A stretch of 20,395 bases of DNA from an uncultured Treponema sp. (GCA_946538795.1 CAMNGY010000001.1:1-20395), one strand, 5' to 3'. Counted from the first letter of the stretch, positions 1-7,451 are shown. Translations and numbers: made by a program. Notes: a model not told the origin generated them from the letters alone.

Positions 1-810
1 GTGATTCCCTCCAACGACTTCGTTTCCATGATGATAAACCAGGGGATGCTCAGGGAGCTGGATCAGGGCAAGCTGACCAACCGCGACAAAATAAACCCGG
101 TCATCCTTGAGAAGCTCGATCACGATCCCGGCATGAAGTATGCGGTCCCCTATGCGCTGAGCGCGACGGGAATCATGGTGAACAAGACCAAGGTTTCGGG
201 GGATTACAAGAGGGACTACAGCATATTCTCCGATCCCCGGTTTGCCGGGCATGCGACCATGATGGACGAAATGCGCGAGGTAATAGGCTGTGCCCTCCTT
301 CAGCTGGGATACGACATGAACAGCACTGATCCGAGCCAGCTGAAAGAAGCAAGCGAGCTGATAAAGACCCAGTGGCGGCCCCACCTGGTCAAATTTGACG
401 CGGAAAGCTTCGGCAAGTCATTTGCGTCCGGCGACTTCTGGCTGTGCCAGGGATATCCCGAGATTGTCTATGGGGAGGTGCCTCCCGAAAAATGGGCTGA
501 CACCATAGACTTCTTCATCCCCGAGATCGGCGGTCCTGCGACGGTGGACTGCATGTGCATACTCAAGGATGCGCCCCATTATGAGCTTGCCAACGAATTC
601 ATAAACTTCGTCCACCGGCCTGAGATATATGCGATTTTCATAGATGAATTCGGCTATCCGTGCGTCACAAACCCGGAGGCCCTGCAGTACGTGACGCGCC
701 CCGCAATGTACGATGCGGAGCAGGCTTACAGCTGCACGCTCAAGCAGGATCTGGGAAGCGACATAGACTTGTACAGCGACCTGTGGCAGGGAATACGCTT
801 CGCCGATTGA
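1..810 (+). CDS. PotD-like ABC substrate-binding protein, 5'-truncated by window edge
   Basis: Periplasmic or lipid-anchored binding protein of the spermidine/putrescine (PotD/PotF) type, which delivers a polyamine-like ligand to an ABC importer. The frame is open from base 1 and opens on a segment, IPSNDFVSMMINQGMLRELD, that matches an internal part of this family (a V/I-PS-x-x-F/Y-V-x-x-M-I-x-x-G-x-L stretch roughly 80-90 residues into PotD). The GTG at base 1 is therefore not the real start, and the signal peptide and first lobe are missing. Further family traits are the YAVPYALSATGIMVNK hinge segment and a C-terminal PEIYAIFIDEFGYPCVTNPEA region followed by a LWQ/RF end. The visible 269 residues plus the missing part fit the usual ~350. 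The permease and ATPase genes presumably lie upstream, outside the window. Ligand specificity cannot be read from this portion. Confidence 0.85.
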   Translation: MIPSNDFVSMMINQGMLRELDQGKLTNRDKINPVILEKLDHDPGMKYAVPYALSATGIMVNKTKVSGDYKRDYSIFSDPRFAGHATMMDEMREVIGCALLQLGYDMNSTDPSQLKEASELIKTQWRPHLVKFDAESFGKSFASGDFWLCQGYPEIVYGEVPPEKWADTIDFFIPEIGGPATVDCMCILKDAPHYELANEFINFVHRPEIYAIFIDEFGYPCVTNPEALQYVTRPAMYDAEQAYSCTLKQDLGSDIDLYSDLWQGIRFAD

Positions 811-822
811 CGGGGCTTTTTT
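803..822 (+). terminator. Weak terminator-like hairpin over the stop codon
   Basis: CCG (803-805) can pair with CGG (811-813) with the TGA stop in the 5-nt loop, and a run of six T follows at 817-822. The stem is short, so the T run is the main evidence. Confidence 0.35.
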
Positions 823-1002
823 CATTGGCGGCAGAATCCACGGTGGTGCCGGAAGCCACGGCGGTGCCGATCGGCGGTCAAATACTGATTGATGGGCGGC
901 TTCTGCGGGGGCCAAAATCCGGCGGGGCCTTCAATTCAAGCAGGCCCCTTCGAAAAAGACTGCCCCCGCACAAGCCGGCCGGCTGTAAAACACCGCGGCG
1001 GT
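811..1002. other. Convergent intergenic spacer with GC-rich palindromes
   Basis: No gene is supported here. It holds two near-identical 14-mers, CCACGGYGGTGCCG, at 838-851 and 856-869. An inverted repeat, GGGGCC at 924-929 with GGCCCC at 943-948 (13-nt loop), could fold on either strand between the convergent genes. A perfect 12-bp palindrome, AGCCGGCCGGCT, lies at 973-984. None has a convincing T tract for the minus-strand operon, so which of them terminates that operon is unclear. Confidence 0.5.
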
Positions 1003-2022
1003 TTATTTCAGGAAGTCGCCTGACGTCTTGCTGTACCTGCTGGCAACGTAGCTTGCCACTTTGAACAAGTATGGTGTCGTGGAGCAGGACATGATGTAGG
1101 TATCCTCTTCCCCTTCCTTACCCTTGTACAGTTTCGTCTTGTAATCCTTTCCCCCCGCAGAGAAGGAAAGCTCGCTTGCAAGCGCGTAGCCTTCGGGAAT
1201 CCGGGCATTGTCGGCAAGCCATTCCGAGGCTGACAGGAGCGACAGGGACGAAGCCCAGCTGGCAATCTTGTCGCTGTCCGCCTCCTTCCTTCCGTCCTCC
1301 GTCATCCCGGACGTAAGCTGTTTCCAGGTCGTCTTGCTGACGCTCACGCTGTCGTTGTCCGCCCCGGTTTCACCGGACGGGGCCTCGTCCTCCCTTACGA
1401 AGGTAAAGCTGTCGGGGGTCCCTCCGTCCTGTCCTGCATCCGGATATGACGTACAGCTTATGCGGTCGATTTTCACATCGTTGTCCAGCGAGTAAATGCT
1501 CTTGCTCCTGATGTCATCGCACTGCTTGTCAAAGTCCCGGCGCAGGGCGCTTCCGACTATGTATACTGCCCCGTCATCATCGATCTGGACGTAGTTCTGG
1601 CTGCCCGTCGAAGTCGCCTTGCCCACGTGCAGCGTGCGGACCGCTTCTGAGCCGCTGCTGGCGGTCACGACAATCTTTGACGCGTCGTCCAGCCCGTATC
1701 TCGCGCTGTCGCTCCCTGCGGAGCGGGTGGCGACAGCAAGGAGCTTCAGGTCCTTCACGTCGGAAAGCAGGTTGTCCACGATGGACTGGGCGGCCTCATA
1801 TTCGGTCTGGCCTTCCCCCCGGCTGACAAACCAGGTCCCGTCCCGGAGCGTCAGCCTCGCTTCCGATTCCGCCGTCTGGATCGTCATGGAGTCGATCCCG
1901 GCTTCCAGCGGCATGGACTTTATCCCCGTCCTGCGCGAGAGGGCCAGCTGGACTATGTAAACGCACAGCAGAACGGCTATGCATGACAGCAGGATTATCT
2001 TCCTGATATATATCTTGTTCAT
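1003..2022 (-). CDS. DUF4340 domain protein, last gene of Gld-like ABC operon
   Basis: A 339-residue protein with one N-terminal membrane anchor (about residues 8-28, preceded by KIYIRK) and the rest predicted outside the cytoplasmic membrane. The order of motifs matches DUF4340: a SMTIQTAESEARLTLRDGTW strand pair near 45-65, a GLDDASKIVVTAS segment, then a HVGKATSTGSQNYVQIDDDG core (about 132-151). DUF4340 proteins commonly follow GldG-like genes, and here the ATG overlaps the GldG-like stop by four bases (ATGA on the minus strand). GAGGTG lies just upstream as ribosome-binding site, which fixes the start. It is probably a periplasm-facing accessory of the ABC complex; substrate unknown. The family call is good, the function is inference. 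Confidence 0.85.
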   Translation of the reverse strand: MNKIYIRKIILLSCIAVLLCVYIVQLALSRRTGIKSMPLEAGIDSMTIQTAESEARLTLRDGTWFVSRGEGQTEYEAAQSIVDNLLSDVKDLKLLAVATRSAGSDSARYGLDDASKIVVTASSGSEAVRTLHVGKATSTGSQNYVQIDDDGAVYIVGSALRRDFDKQCDDIRSKSIYSLDNDVKIDRISCTSYPDAGQDGGTPDSFTFVREDEAPSGETGADNDSVSVSKTTWKQLTSGMTEDGRKEADSDKIASWASSLSLLSASEWLADNARIPEGYALASELSFSAGGKDYKTKLYKGKEGEEDTYIMSCSTTPYLFKVASYVASRYSKTSGDFLK

Positions 2023-4247
2023 TTTGACACCTCGCGTTTGTCATCCGCATCGTAGCGGAGCCGTATTTCCTTCCTGTGCGCGCTGCGTGAGAGCAGGGCC
2101 AGAAGGCCTATGAGCGCGACAATTACGGCCAGCCCGATTATATTGAAGCCTTTTGCCAGCGCAACGAGCGGGCCTGACGACAGGTGCAGGGTGCTCAGGC
2201 TGAGCCCCTTTGTCCTCATGGCGCACAGGTCGCCGTTTCCGTTCATGTAGTCAACCGCGTTCTCAAGGAACTTGGCCACGGGAGCATCGCTGTCGGCCTG
2301 CAGTATCTGCGGTCCCGTTATGTACGAGGTTGGTATGAGCAGGATCTTGCCGTCCTGCAGGCTCCTGGCGGCATGGCCCTCCTTTGTCAGACCGGCGGCT
2401 TTTGAGGCATCCGAAGCGGCCGTGCCTTCTTTTGCGCCGGACACACCTGTACCGCCGGAAGCTCCAGCCCCGCCGGACTCTTCCGCGGCGCCCGGCTCAG
2501 TGCCGGCGTCCTCCGGGGGACGGTCAAACGAGCTTTCAAAGCGTCCTTCCAGCAGCACCGCCAGCTCGTGGCTTTTCATGCCGGTCTTGTCGGCCGGAGG
2601 CGAGACCGTGAAGGGGCTGAGCGACACGTTGTCCGTCATGGTCCAGGACTTGGACGAGCTGCTCGCAAGGACGGTCAGCTTGTTGCCTGCCTTTGATGCC
2701 GCCTCCGATGTGTCGATGAGGCCCGGCATCAGGAAGATGACGTAGCCCAGGTTCGCGGTTATCGAGTTCTTCTGGTTCAGGCCCCTGTCGCTTAGGACCG
2801 GGGCGTAATAGAAATTCAGCTTGCCGTACTGCTGCGTGGGCTGGCTGTAGCAGTCCTCGTCCAGGACATAGGCATTTTCCGTCTTTATCCCGTACTTTGC
2901 CAGCAGCCTCTCCAGGCCGGTCTGTATCTTCTCGTAACTGCTTTCCCCGGTGTAGGGGTTGCTCTGTTCGTTGAAGGGGTCCAGGAAAAGCATCAGGCGG
3001 CCACCCTTCATGAGGAACTGGTCAACCTTGTACAGCTCGTTCTCGCTGAAAGCCGTCTTGGGGCCGTTTATGACGAGCGTCTGGATACCGCCGGGAATGT
3101 CGTTTTTGGAAAGGTCCAGCTCCTCCAGGCTGTAGCTGTCGCCCAGAAGCCCCGCAAAGTTGGCGGCCCCGTTCTGCGCGTCGTTCAGGGCAAGCTCCCC
3201 GTGGCCCGTCGCGTAGGCTATCTTGGTGGATTTGGACGCAAGGGCCTTCACGCTGTCCGTCAGGTTCTCCTCCAGGTCGTCCAGCCCGCTGACCGCATAG
3301 GAGAAAATCATGTTGACCATCTGAAGCGGCACCGTGCGGAACTTGTCGCCGGCCTCCACTACCAGGCCGATTGTCCCGTGCTCCGTCTGCCCCTGCGAAT
3401 TCTCCCAGGCGAGGGTCTGTATGCCGTAACGTTCCGAAAGGGATTCCGCCTCCTCCGGGCCGGGATCCTGCACGCTGAATGTCATCATGTTCTGGAACTT
3501 GGGGTTCACCTTGGCGAATGCTTCCTGAACCATCCTGTCCATATCGTCAAAGCCGGAGATTCCGAAGCCCGAAAGCTTGCTGGAACGGTACAGGGTGACC
3601 GTGACGGCATCCCCAAGCCCCGATATGGCGTTCGTGTTGGAGATTATCTTGCCGATTGTCTGGCTTATCTTGTACTCAAGGCCGTCCGTGTCGGTCAGCC
3701 CGTCCAGTTTCTCAATCTGGTCGGCGTAGCTGAACGCCATTCCCATGTACGCGCTCTTGAAGCCCACCTCGTTGTCGGCTATTTCCTGGATCTGCACCTG
3801 GCTTATCCCGTACTTGCGGGCCAGGGCCTGGTTCTCGCCGTCCTCCATGTCGTAGAACTCATAGTTCAGCCTGCCCCTTGAGGCACCCTTGTACTCGGAC
3901 AGGATGTCACTGACGTACTGGTAGACCGTGGAATAAGGTGCCGGCAGTTTCTGCGAGAAAAATACCTTTATGTCCAGAGGCTCCTCCACCGTCCGCACCA
4001 GCTCCTTGCTGGCCGGCGAGAGCGAATAGGACTTGGACTTGGTGAGGTCCCATCTGATGAAGGCGCGCGATGCCACCAGGTTCAGCAGCACGACCGCTAT
4101 GATGAAGAGGCGTACGTCCCACGAGGGATCGCTCATCCAGCGCATGAAGGCTCCGGGAATTCTGCCCCGGCCCTTGTCACGGGCGGAATCCTGCCTGCTG
4201 GGAGAACCGGATTCCGCGCCACTGATGCTCGTGTTTTTTTCTTCCAT
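2019..4247 (-). CDS. GldG-like ABC transport auxiliary protein
   Basis: A 742-residue protein of the GldG family (ABC-type uncharacterised transport, PF09822-type). A charged, disordered N-terminus (1-38) leads to a first membrane helix near 46-64, then the family hallmark RWDLTKSKSYSLSPASKELV (about 65-84) and EEPLDIKVFFSQKLPAPYS. The large middle part is predicted periplasmic, with a GGRLMLFLDPFNEQ segment typical of the domain. A Gly/Ala/Ser/Glu-rich linker precedes a second helix, NIIGLAVIVALIGLLALL, near the C-terminus. GAGGG about 8 bases before the ATG lies inside the end of the upstream permease gene, 4 bp away, so translation is coupled. In Bacteroidetes the relatives are tied to gliding motility; in spirochaetes the role is unknown. 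Confidence 0.88.
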   Translation of the reverse strand: MEEKNTSISGAESGSPSRQDSARDKGRGRIPGAFMRWMSDPSWDVRLFIIAVVLLNLVASRAFIRWDLTKSKSYSLSPASKELVRTVEEPLDIKVFFSQKLPAPYSTVYQYVSDILSEYKGASRGRLNYEFYDMEDGENQALARKYGISQVQIQEIADNEVGFKSAYMGMAFSYADQIEKLDGLTDTDGLEYKISQTIGKIISNTNAISGLGDAVTVTLYRSSKLSGFGISGFDDMDRMVQEAFAKVNPKFQNMMTFSVQDPGPEEAESLSERYGIQTLAWENSQGQTEHGTIGLVVEAGDKFRTVPLQMVNMIFSYAVSGLDDLEENLTDSVKALASKSTKIAYATGHGELALNDAQNGAANFAGLLGDSYSLEELDLSKNDIPGGIQTLVINGPKTAFSENELYKVDQFLMKGGRLMLFLDPFNEQSNPYTGESSYEKIQTGLERLLAKYGIKTENAYVLDEDCYSQPTQQYGKLNFYYAPVLSDRGLNQKNSITANLGYVIFLMPGLIDTSEAASKAGNKLTVLASSSSKSWTMTDNVSLSPFTVSPPADKTGMKSHELAVLLEGRFESSFDRPPEDAGTEPGAAEESGGAGASGGTGVSGAKEGTAASDASKAAGLTKEGHAARSLQDGKILLIPTSYITGPQILQADSDAPVAKFLENAVDYMNGNGDLCAMRTKGLSLSTLHLSSGPLVALAKGFNIIGLAVIVALIGLLALLSRSAHRKEIRLRYDADDKREVSK

Positions 4248-4251
4248 AATG

Positions 4252-5058
4252 TTATCCCCTCCTTGAATTCTCGATGCTCCGTACGGTCAGCACGAAGAAG
4301 ACAGCCGCAAGGGAAACGAAATAGATTATGTCCCTTGTGTCCACGATGCCCCTCGATATGGACTCAAAATGGCTGCCCGCGGAGATAAAGGTTGCGAAGC
4401 CGACCATGTTTCCCGGCAGCAGGATCGCGAAGTTGCTTATTATGGAAAGCACAATGCAGACAGCGGCGGCCACCAGGAATGCGATTATCTGGTTCCTCGT
4501 CATGGACGAAGCGTACAGGCCTATGGCCGTGAAGGCCGCGCACAGCAGGACGCTGCCTATGTAGCCCCCCACAATCGGGCCCATGTCCGGCGAGCCGAAC
4601 ATGCGGCAGGTCAGCACGTAGGACAGCGTGGGGACCAGCATTATCAGGGCGGCCGAAAGCGTCGCCAGGTACTTACCGGTGACGACCTGGGCCGTTGATA
4701 CCGGAAGTGTCAGCAGGGTCTCGAACGAACCGCTCCGCCTCTCCTCGCTGAACACCCGCATCGTCAGGGCGGGGATGAAGAAGCTGAAGATGAGGGGGAG
4801 CATCTGGAAGAAATTCCTCAGCTCCGCCCGGCGTATGATGAAGAACGTGGAGAAAAGCGTGAAGCCCGAGAACAGGAGGAAGAAGCAGCCCGCTATATAG
4901 GCTATGGGGCTGGAGAAATATGCCGCAAGCTCCCGCTTCAGTATCACTTTCCAGCCTCCGCTGGAAGCTGCGCGTGTATGCGCGGCAACGGCCGCGTCTG
5001 CGGCCATGCCTTTGGCTCCGGCCGCGTCTTTGTTTTCCGTATTTCCGCTCGTATTCAT
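4252..5058 (-). CDS. ABC-2 type permease (GldF-like)
   Basis: A 268-residue membrane protein with about six hydrophobic helices after a 30-residue Ala-rich cytoplasmic tail. KVILKRELAAYFSSPIAYI and the VFSEERRSGSFETLLTLPVS loop are the conserved signatures of ABC-2 permeases of the GldF/NosY kind; the EERRSGSFETLL loop is the part expected to contact the ATPase. It closes with FVLTVRSIENSRRG, typical of GldF-like proteins. The start codon overlaps the ATPase stop by four bases (ATGA), and the next gene begins 4 bp after its stop, so stoichiometric, coupled expression with both neighbours is expected. The exported or imported substrate is unknown. Confidence 0.9.
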   Translation of the reverse strand: MNTSGNTENKDAAGAKGMAADAAVAAHTRAASSGGWKVILKRELAAYFSSPIAYIAGCFFLLFSGFTLFSTFFIIRRAELRNFFQMLPLIFSFFIPALTMRVFSEERRSGSFETLLTLPVSTAQVVTGKYLATLSAALIMLVPTLSYVLTCRMFGSPDMGPIVGGYIGSVLLCAAFTAIGLYASSMTRNQIIAFLVAAAVCIVLSIISNFAILLPGNMVGFATFISAGSHFESISRGIVDTRDIIYFVSLAAVFFVLTVRSIENSRRG

Positions 5059-5978
5059 TTCTCGTTCCCTCCTGACGTGAGCGTCCTGAACACGTCCTCA
5101 AGGCTGTTCTTGCGCGTTTCCATCTCGTAAAGGTCCCAGCCCCTCTCAAGTATGAGCCTGGCTATCTGGGGCCGCGAGTCCCTTTCCTTGGTCATGGACA
5201 AGCTTGCGGACAGCTTGTCTCCTTCCGCCGTGGCGGAGCATGAAACCACGCCGGGCAAGCCCTCCAGCGCGGACTTGAGTCCGGCTGCGTCCGCCTTGCC
5301 GACCAGAAGACGAACCTCGTCCCTGCTGGTCTGCTGGGCGCGAAGCTCCTCGGTGGGGCTGTCCGCAATCTTCTTGCCGCCCGAGATGATGATGACGCGG
5401 CCGCAGATGCTCTCAACCTCGCTCAGTATGTGGGTGGAGATGATGACCGTGCGGGTTTCGCCTATTTTCTTTATCAGTTCGCGGACTTCCTGCACCTGGT
5501 TGGGGTCCAGCCCGCTCGTCGGTTCGTCCAGTATGAGGATCTCCGGATCGCCCATGAGGGCGTGTGCCAGGCCGACCCGCTGCCGGTTGCCCCGCGACAG
5601 GTCGCCGATGTTCTTGTGCATGACCTCGGAAAGGCCGCAGACCTTGACCAGCTGGGGGACTCGCTCCTTTGCGTCCACGCCGTCCATTGCGGCAACGTAG
5701 TCCAGGTAGTCGGCCACGATCATGTCGCTGTAAAGGGGAGCGGACTCCGGCATGTAGCCAATCTTGCGCTTGGTCGCGACGCCGACGGGCTGGCCGTCTA
5801 TCCGTATGCTTCCGGAGCTTGGCTCAAGGAATCCTGTTATCATTCTCATCGTGGTGGTCTTGCCGGCTCCGTTTGGCCCTAGCAGGCCCACGATCTCGCC
5901 GGTCCGTATGGAAAAACTGATGTCGTCCACGGCCCGGAAGGTCCCGAAGCTCATGGAGACATGCTCAACTTCTATCAT
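5055..5978 (-). CDS. ABC transporter ATP-binding protein (GldA-like)
   Basis: A 307-residue ATPase that heads the four-gene operon. Walker A is GPNGAGKTT (34-42). The Q-loop position reads GYMPE (74-78), the P-E variant common in ABC-2 drug/Gld-type ATPases. The signature is LSRGNRQR (127-134) instead of LSGGQ, Walker B with D-loop is ILILDEPTSGLDP (147-159) and the switch histidine is in STHILSE (H183). A C-terminal accessory domain of about 90 residues follows and ends in NSLEDVFRTLT, typical of these exporters. The start is supported by AGGAG 8-9 bases before the ATG. It should energise the adjacent permease together with the GldG/DUF4340 auxiliaries. I could not identify a clean -35/-10 pair upstream, only AT-rich DNA at 6035-6076. 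Confidence 0.93.
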   Translation of the reverse strand: MIEVEHVSMSFGTFRAVDDISFSIRTGEIVGLLGPNGAGKTTTMRMITGFLEPSSGSIRIDGQPVGVATKRKIGYMPESAPLYSDMIVADYLDYVAAMDGVDAKERVPQLVKVCGLSEVMHKNIGDLSRGNRQRVGLAHALMGDPEILILDEPTSGLDPNQVQEVRELIKKIGETRTVIISTHILSEVESICGRVIIISGGKKIADSPTEELRAQQTSRDEVRLLVGKADAAGLKSALEGLPGVVSCSATAEGDKLSASLSMTKERDSRPQIARLILERGWDLYEMETRKNSLEDVFRTLTSGGNEK

Positions 5979-6317
5979 ACGATGTTCTCCTGAGGGCCTT
6001 CTTGGTACATTCTGCGCCGTTTTGGCCCCCGCAAGTTAATTTTGTAGAGTGTAGATTTTTATCATAAAATATATTGGAAAGGAATGGTAAAGGCAAGATT
6101 GCGCGCGGGAAAATCCTGTTATACGGCCAGGGGCGGGCCGGCTCAAACGGCAATCCAACGAACAAGGGGGATGGAGGCCCAGCGAGCGTGATGGGCGGGG
6201 CAACCACGGGCGGGGCGGCTCAAACTTGCTCTCTCTTCTCTCCAGCCCAGCGTCCAGCGGATGGACTCATTCTTCCCCTATCCGGCAGCCCCCGGAATAG
6301 GAATCCAATTGGCAAAA
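5979..6317. other. Divergent intergenic region, no supported gene
   Basis: It separates the minus-strand ABC operon from the first toxin-antitoxin operon. The 5' third (6035-6076) is AT-rich and should carry the operon promoter, but no convincing hexamer pair was found. A 17/18 direct repeat, GGGCGGGCCGGCTCAAAC at 6131-6148 and its near copy at 6208-6225, lies 77 bp apart. The palindrome CCAATTGG is at 6305-6312, just before the toxin promoter. Open frames across this interval lack ribosome-binding sites and family features. Confidence 0.55.
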
Positions 6318-6346
6318 TTGACTGTGTGCTATATTTGTGATACAAT
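6318..6346 (+). promoter_or_regulatory. Promoter of first TA operon with -10 palindrome
   Basis: -35 TTGACT (6318-6323), a 17-bp spacer and -10 TACAAT (6341-6346). The 11-bp palindrome TTGTGATACAA (6335-6345) overlaps the -10 and is a natural operator candidate for the HTH antitoxin. The predicted +1 is about 6353, the first base of the toxin GTG. Confidence 0.7.
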
Positions 6347-6352
6347 CTGAAT

Positions 6353-6742
6353 GTGGACAAGGATGATTGCGTAATATATACGGGCAAATTTTTCCAAATC
6401 GAATGGTATTTCGATGCTGAAGGGAAAAGCCAGCCTTATGACTATTACGAATCCTGTGATGTGAGCCAGAAGCGAAAGTTCTTGATGCTTTGCCAGCGGA
6501 TGGGCGATTTTGGCAAGATACTGGACATTACCAAGTTCCGTGCCGAAGGTGATGAAATATTTGCTTTCAAGCCCCAGCCGGACCGTTATCTTGCGTTTTT
6601 CAAGAGGGGAAGCAAAATTATCGTGACGAACGCATACAGGAAGTCCGGGGATAAAATGCCGCCGGGCGAAAAGCGTTTGGCGTTGAAGAACAGGGCTGAC
6701 TATCTGAGCCGTAATCCCGATGGTGAGGAGGAACAAAAGTGA
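6353..6742 (+). CDS. RelE/HigB-type (Gp49-like) toxin, leaderless GTG start
   Basis: A 129-residue protein resembling HigB/RelE-superfamily toxins of the phage Gp49-like group, which cleave mRNA at the ribosome. Support: the K(F)RAEGDEIFAFKPQPDRYL strand pair (about 63-82) followed by a hydrophobic strand and the NAYRKSGDKMPPGEKRLAL segment, the usual R-K-x(n)-P-x-x-E helix of the family, plus a helix-turn-helix partner directly downstream. An in-frame stop at 6338-6340 leaves GTG 6353 as the only start giving the full fold, and no Shine-Dalgarno precedes it. With -10 ending at 6346 the transcript should begin on this codon. The stop overlaps the antitoxin start by four bases (GTGA). Base composition is visibly more AT-rich than in the housekeeping genes, consistent with transfer. 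The exact toxin subfamily is not certain. Confidence 0.8.
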   Translation: MDKDDCVIYTGKFFQIEWYFDAEGKSQPYDYYESCDVSQKRKFLMLCQRMGDFGKILDITKFRAEGDEIFAFKPQPDRYLAFFKRGSKIIVTNAYRKSGDKMPPGEKRLALKNRADYLSRNPDGEEEQK

Positions 6743-7059
6743 CGACGTTTGACAAATTCTTCGCGGAGAACCCTGGCCAGAAAGAAATCTACCAGAAGGA
6801 ATACAATGACTTTCTTCTTTCCGAATTCATCCTTGAGCAGATGGAAGCCCAGAATATTTCCATAAGAGAACTGGCAAAGAAAGCGGAAGTCTCGCCGACT
6901 GTCATACAGAAGCTCCGCTCCAAGGACTCCCAGAAAGTGACGCTCACGACGTTCACCTCCGTGCTCCGCAGCTTGGGCTGGCAGATTAGGCTGGAAAGAA
7001 TCGGGCAACCAACGGGCACAAACAGGGAAAATTTCGAAAATTTCCTGCCAACGCACTAA
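6739..7059 (+). CDS. XRE/HTH antitoxin of the first TA pair
   Basis: A 106-residue DNA-binding antitoxin. An N-terminal helical part leads to a Cro/C1-type helix-turn-helix, ISIRELAKKAEVSPTVIQKL (about 40-59), and a supporting helix VTLTTFTSVLRSLGWQIRLER, the usual closing segment of HigA-like antitoxins. It starts with GTG at 6739 inside the toxin's last codons; GAGGAGG at 6724-6730 is a strong ribosome-binding site with about 8 bases spacing, in contrast to the toxin, which has none. It should neutralise the toxin and repress the shared promoter, probably at the -10 palindrome. The toxin-first order is HigBA-like. The stop codon lies in the loop of a hairpin. Confidence 0.85.
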   Translation: MTTFDKFFAENPGQKEIYQKEYNDFLLSEFILEQMEAQNISIRELAKKAEVSPTVIQKLRSKDSQKVTLTTFTSVLRSLGWQIRLERIGQPTGTNRENFENFLPTH

Positions 7060-7073
7060 AATTCTGTGCGTTG
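7049..7073 (+). terminator. Hairpin enclosing the antitoxin stop codon
   Basis: A perfect 8-bp inverted repeat, CAACGCAC (7049-7056) and GTGCGTTG (7066-7073), with the TAA stop in its 9-nt loop. Only scattered T residues follow, so termination is likely but not certain. Confidence 0.45.
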
Positions 7074-7118
7074 TACTCTAGTTTCGTTTTAAAAGACAGT
7101 GTACAATTTGGGGTGTGG

Positions 7119-7147
7119 CGGCTTCAAAAGCACGGCGTTTGAAGCCG
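7119..7147. other. 10-bp inverted repeat in TA-lipoprotein spacer
   Basis: CGGCTTCAAA (7119-7128) and TTTGAAGCCG (7138-7147) are perfect inverted repeats around a 9-nt loop. No T tract follows on either side. It may be a protein-binding dyad or a remnant repeat. The surrounding 7060-7214 contains no supported gene; an A-rich stretch (7176-7200) lies just upstream of the lipoprotein promoter and could act as an UP-like element. Confidence 0.5.
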
Positions 7148-7214
7148 GCCCGAACGGACGTTGCTTTGCAGACGCAAAAAAATGAAAAAAAATTGCAAAA
7201 AAGGCCAAAAAGGC

Positions 7215-7242
7215 TTGACACGCACAATCTTCCTCACATAAT
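7215..7242 (+). promoter_or_regulatory. Promoter for lipoprotein 7452-8234
   Basis: A consensus -35 TTGACA (7215-7220), a 16-bp spacer and -10 CATAAT (7237-7242), preceded by A-tracts. The predicted +1 (~7249) falls in the first unit of the tandem repeat, so the repeat is the 5' end of the transcript. Confidence 0.65.
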
Positions 7243-7316
7243 GGCCTGTCGGCCTGTCGGCCTGTCGGCCTGTCGGCCTGTGGCCTGTGGCCTGTGGCCT
7301 GTGGCCTGTGGCCTGT
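7243..7316 (+). repeat. Simple-sequence array (GGCCTGTC)4(GGCCTGT)6
   Basis: Four perfect 8-bp units (7243-7274) switch to six perfect 7-bp units (7275-7316) by loss of the final C. The array abuts the -10 box and is predicted to form roughly the first 68 transcribed bases of the lipoprotein leader. Perfect short units like these are prone to slipped-strand length change. Confidence 0.95.
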
Positions 7317-7395
7317 AGGCCCCTCCTATGCCCTTTTAAATAACCCCTGCAAAACACATTCCCATCATCCTCATAAAATGCCCTCCGCGGGCGCG

Positions 7396-7421
7396 GCCTG
7401 CCGTGCTCACGGGGGCTTTTT
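7396..7421 (+). terminator. Terminator-like hairpin in the lipoprotein leader
   Basis: CCGTG (7401-7405) pairs with CACGG (7408-7412), with outer GCC (7396-7398) and GGC (7414-7416), followed by five T. It lies between the promoter and the ribosome-binding site, about 30 bp before the ATG, so it would act as an attenuator or close a ~170-nt leader RNA. Confidence 0.45.
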
Positions 7422-7451
7422 ATATATACATCAATTAAAAGGAGTGGTTTT

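Noticed and set aside
3201..3881. 226-codon plus-strand frame inside the GldG-like gene
   Set aside because: Shadow of the real minus-strand gene; no motif or ribosome-binding site.
6351..6374. ATG at 6351 as an alternative leaderless start for the first toxin
   Set aside because: It is in another frame and stops after seven codons; only GTG 6353 gives the toxin fold.
7243..7316. Array as a CRISPR
   Set aside because: Units are 7-8 bp and directly adjacent with no spacers, and there are no cas genes.
7115..7318. 67-codon frame ending in the GGCCTGT array
   Set aside because: The translation is dominated by the tandem repeat and the frame contains the lipoprotein promoter; no ribosome-binding site of note.
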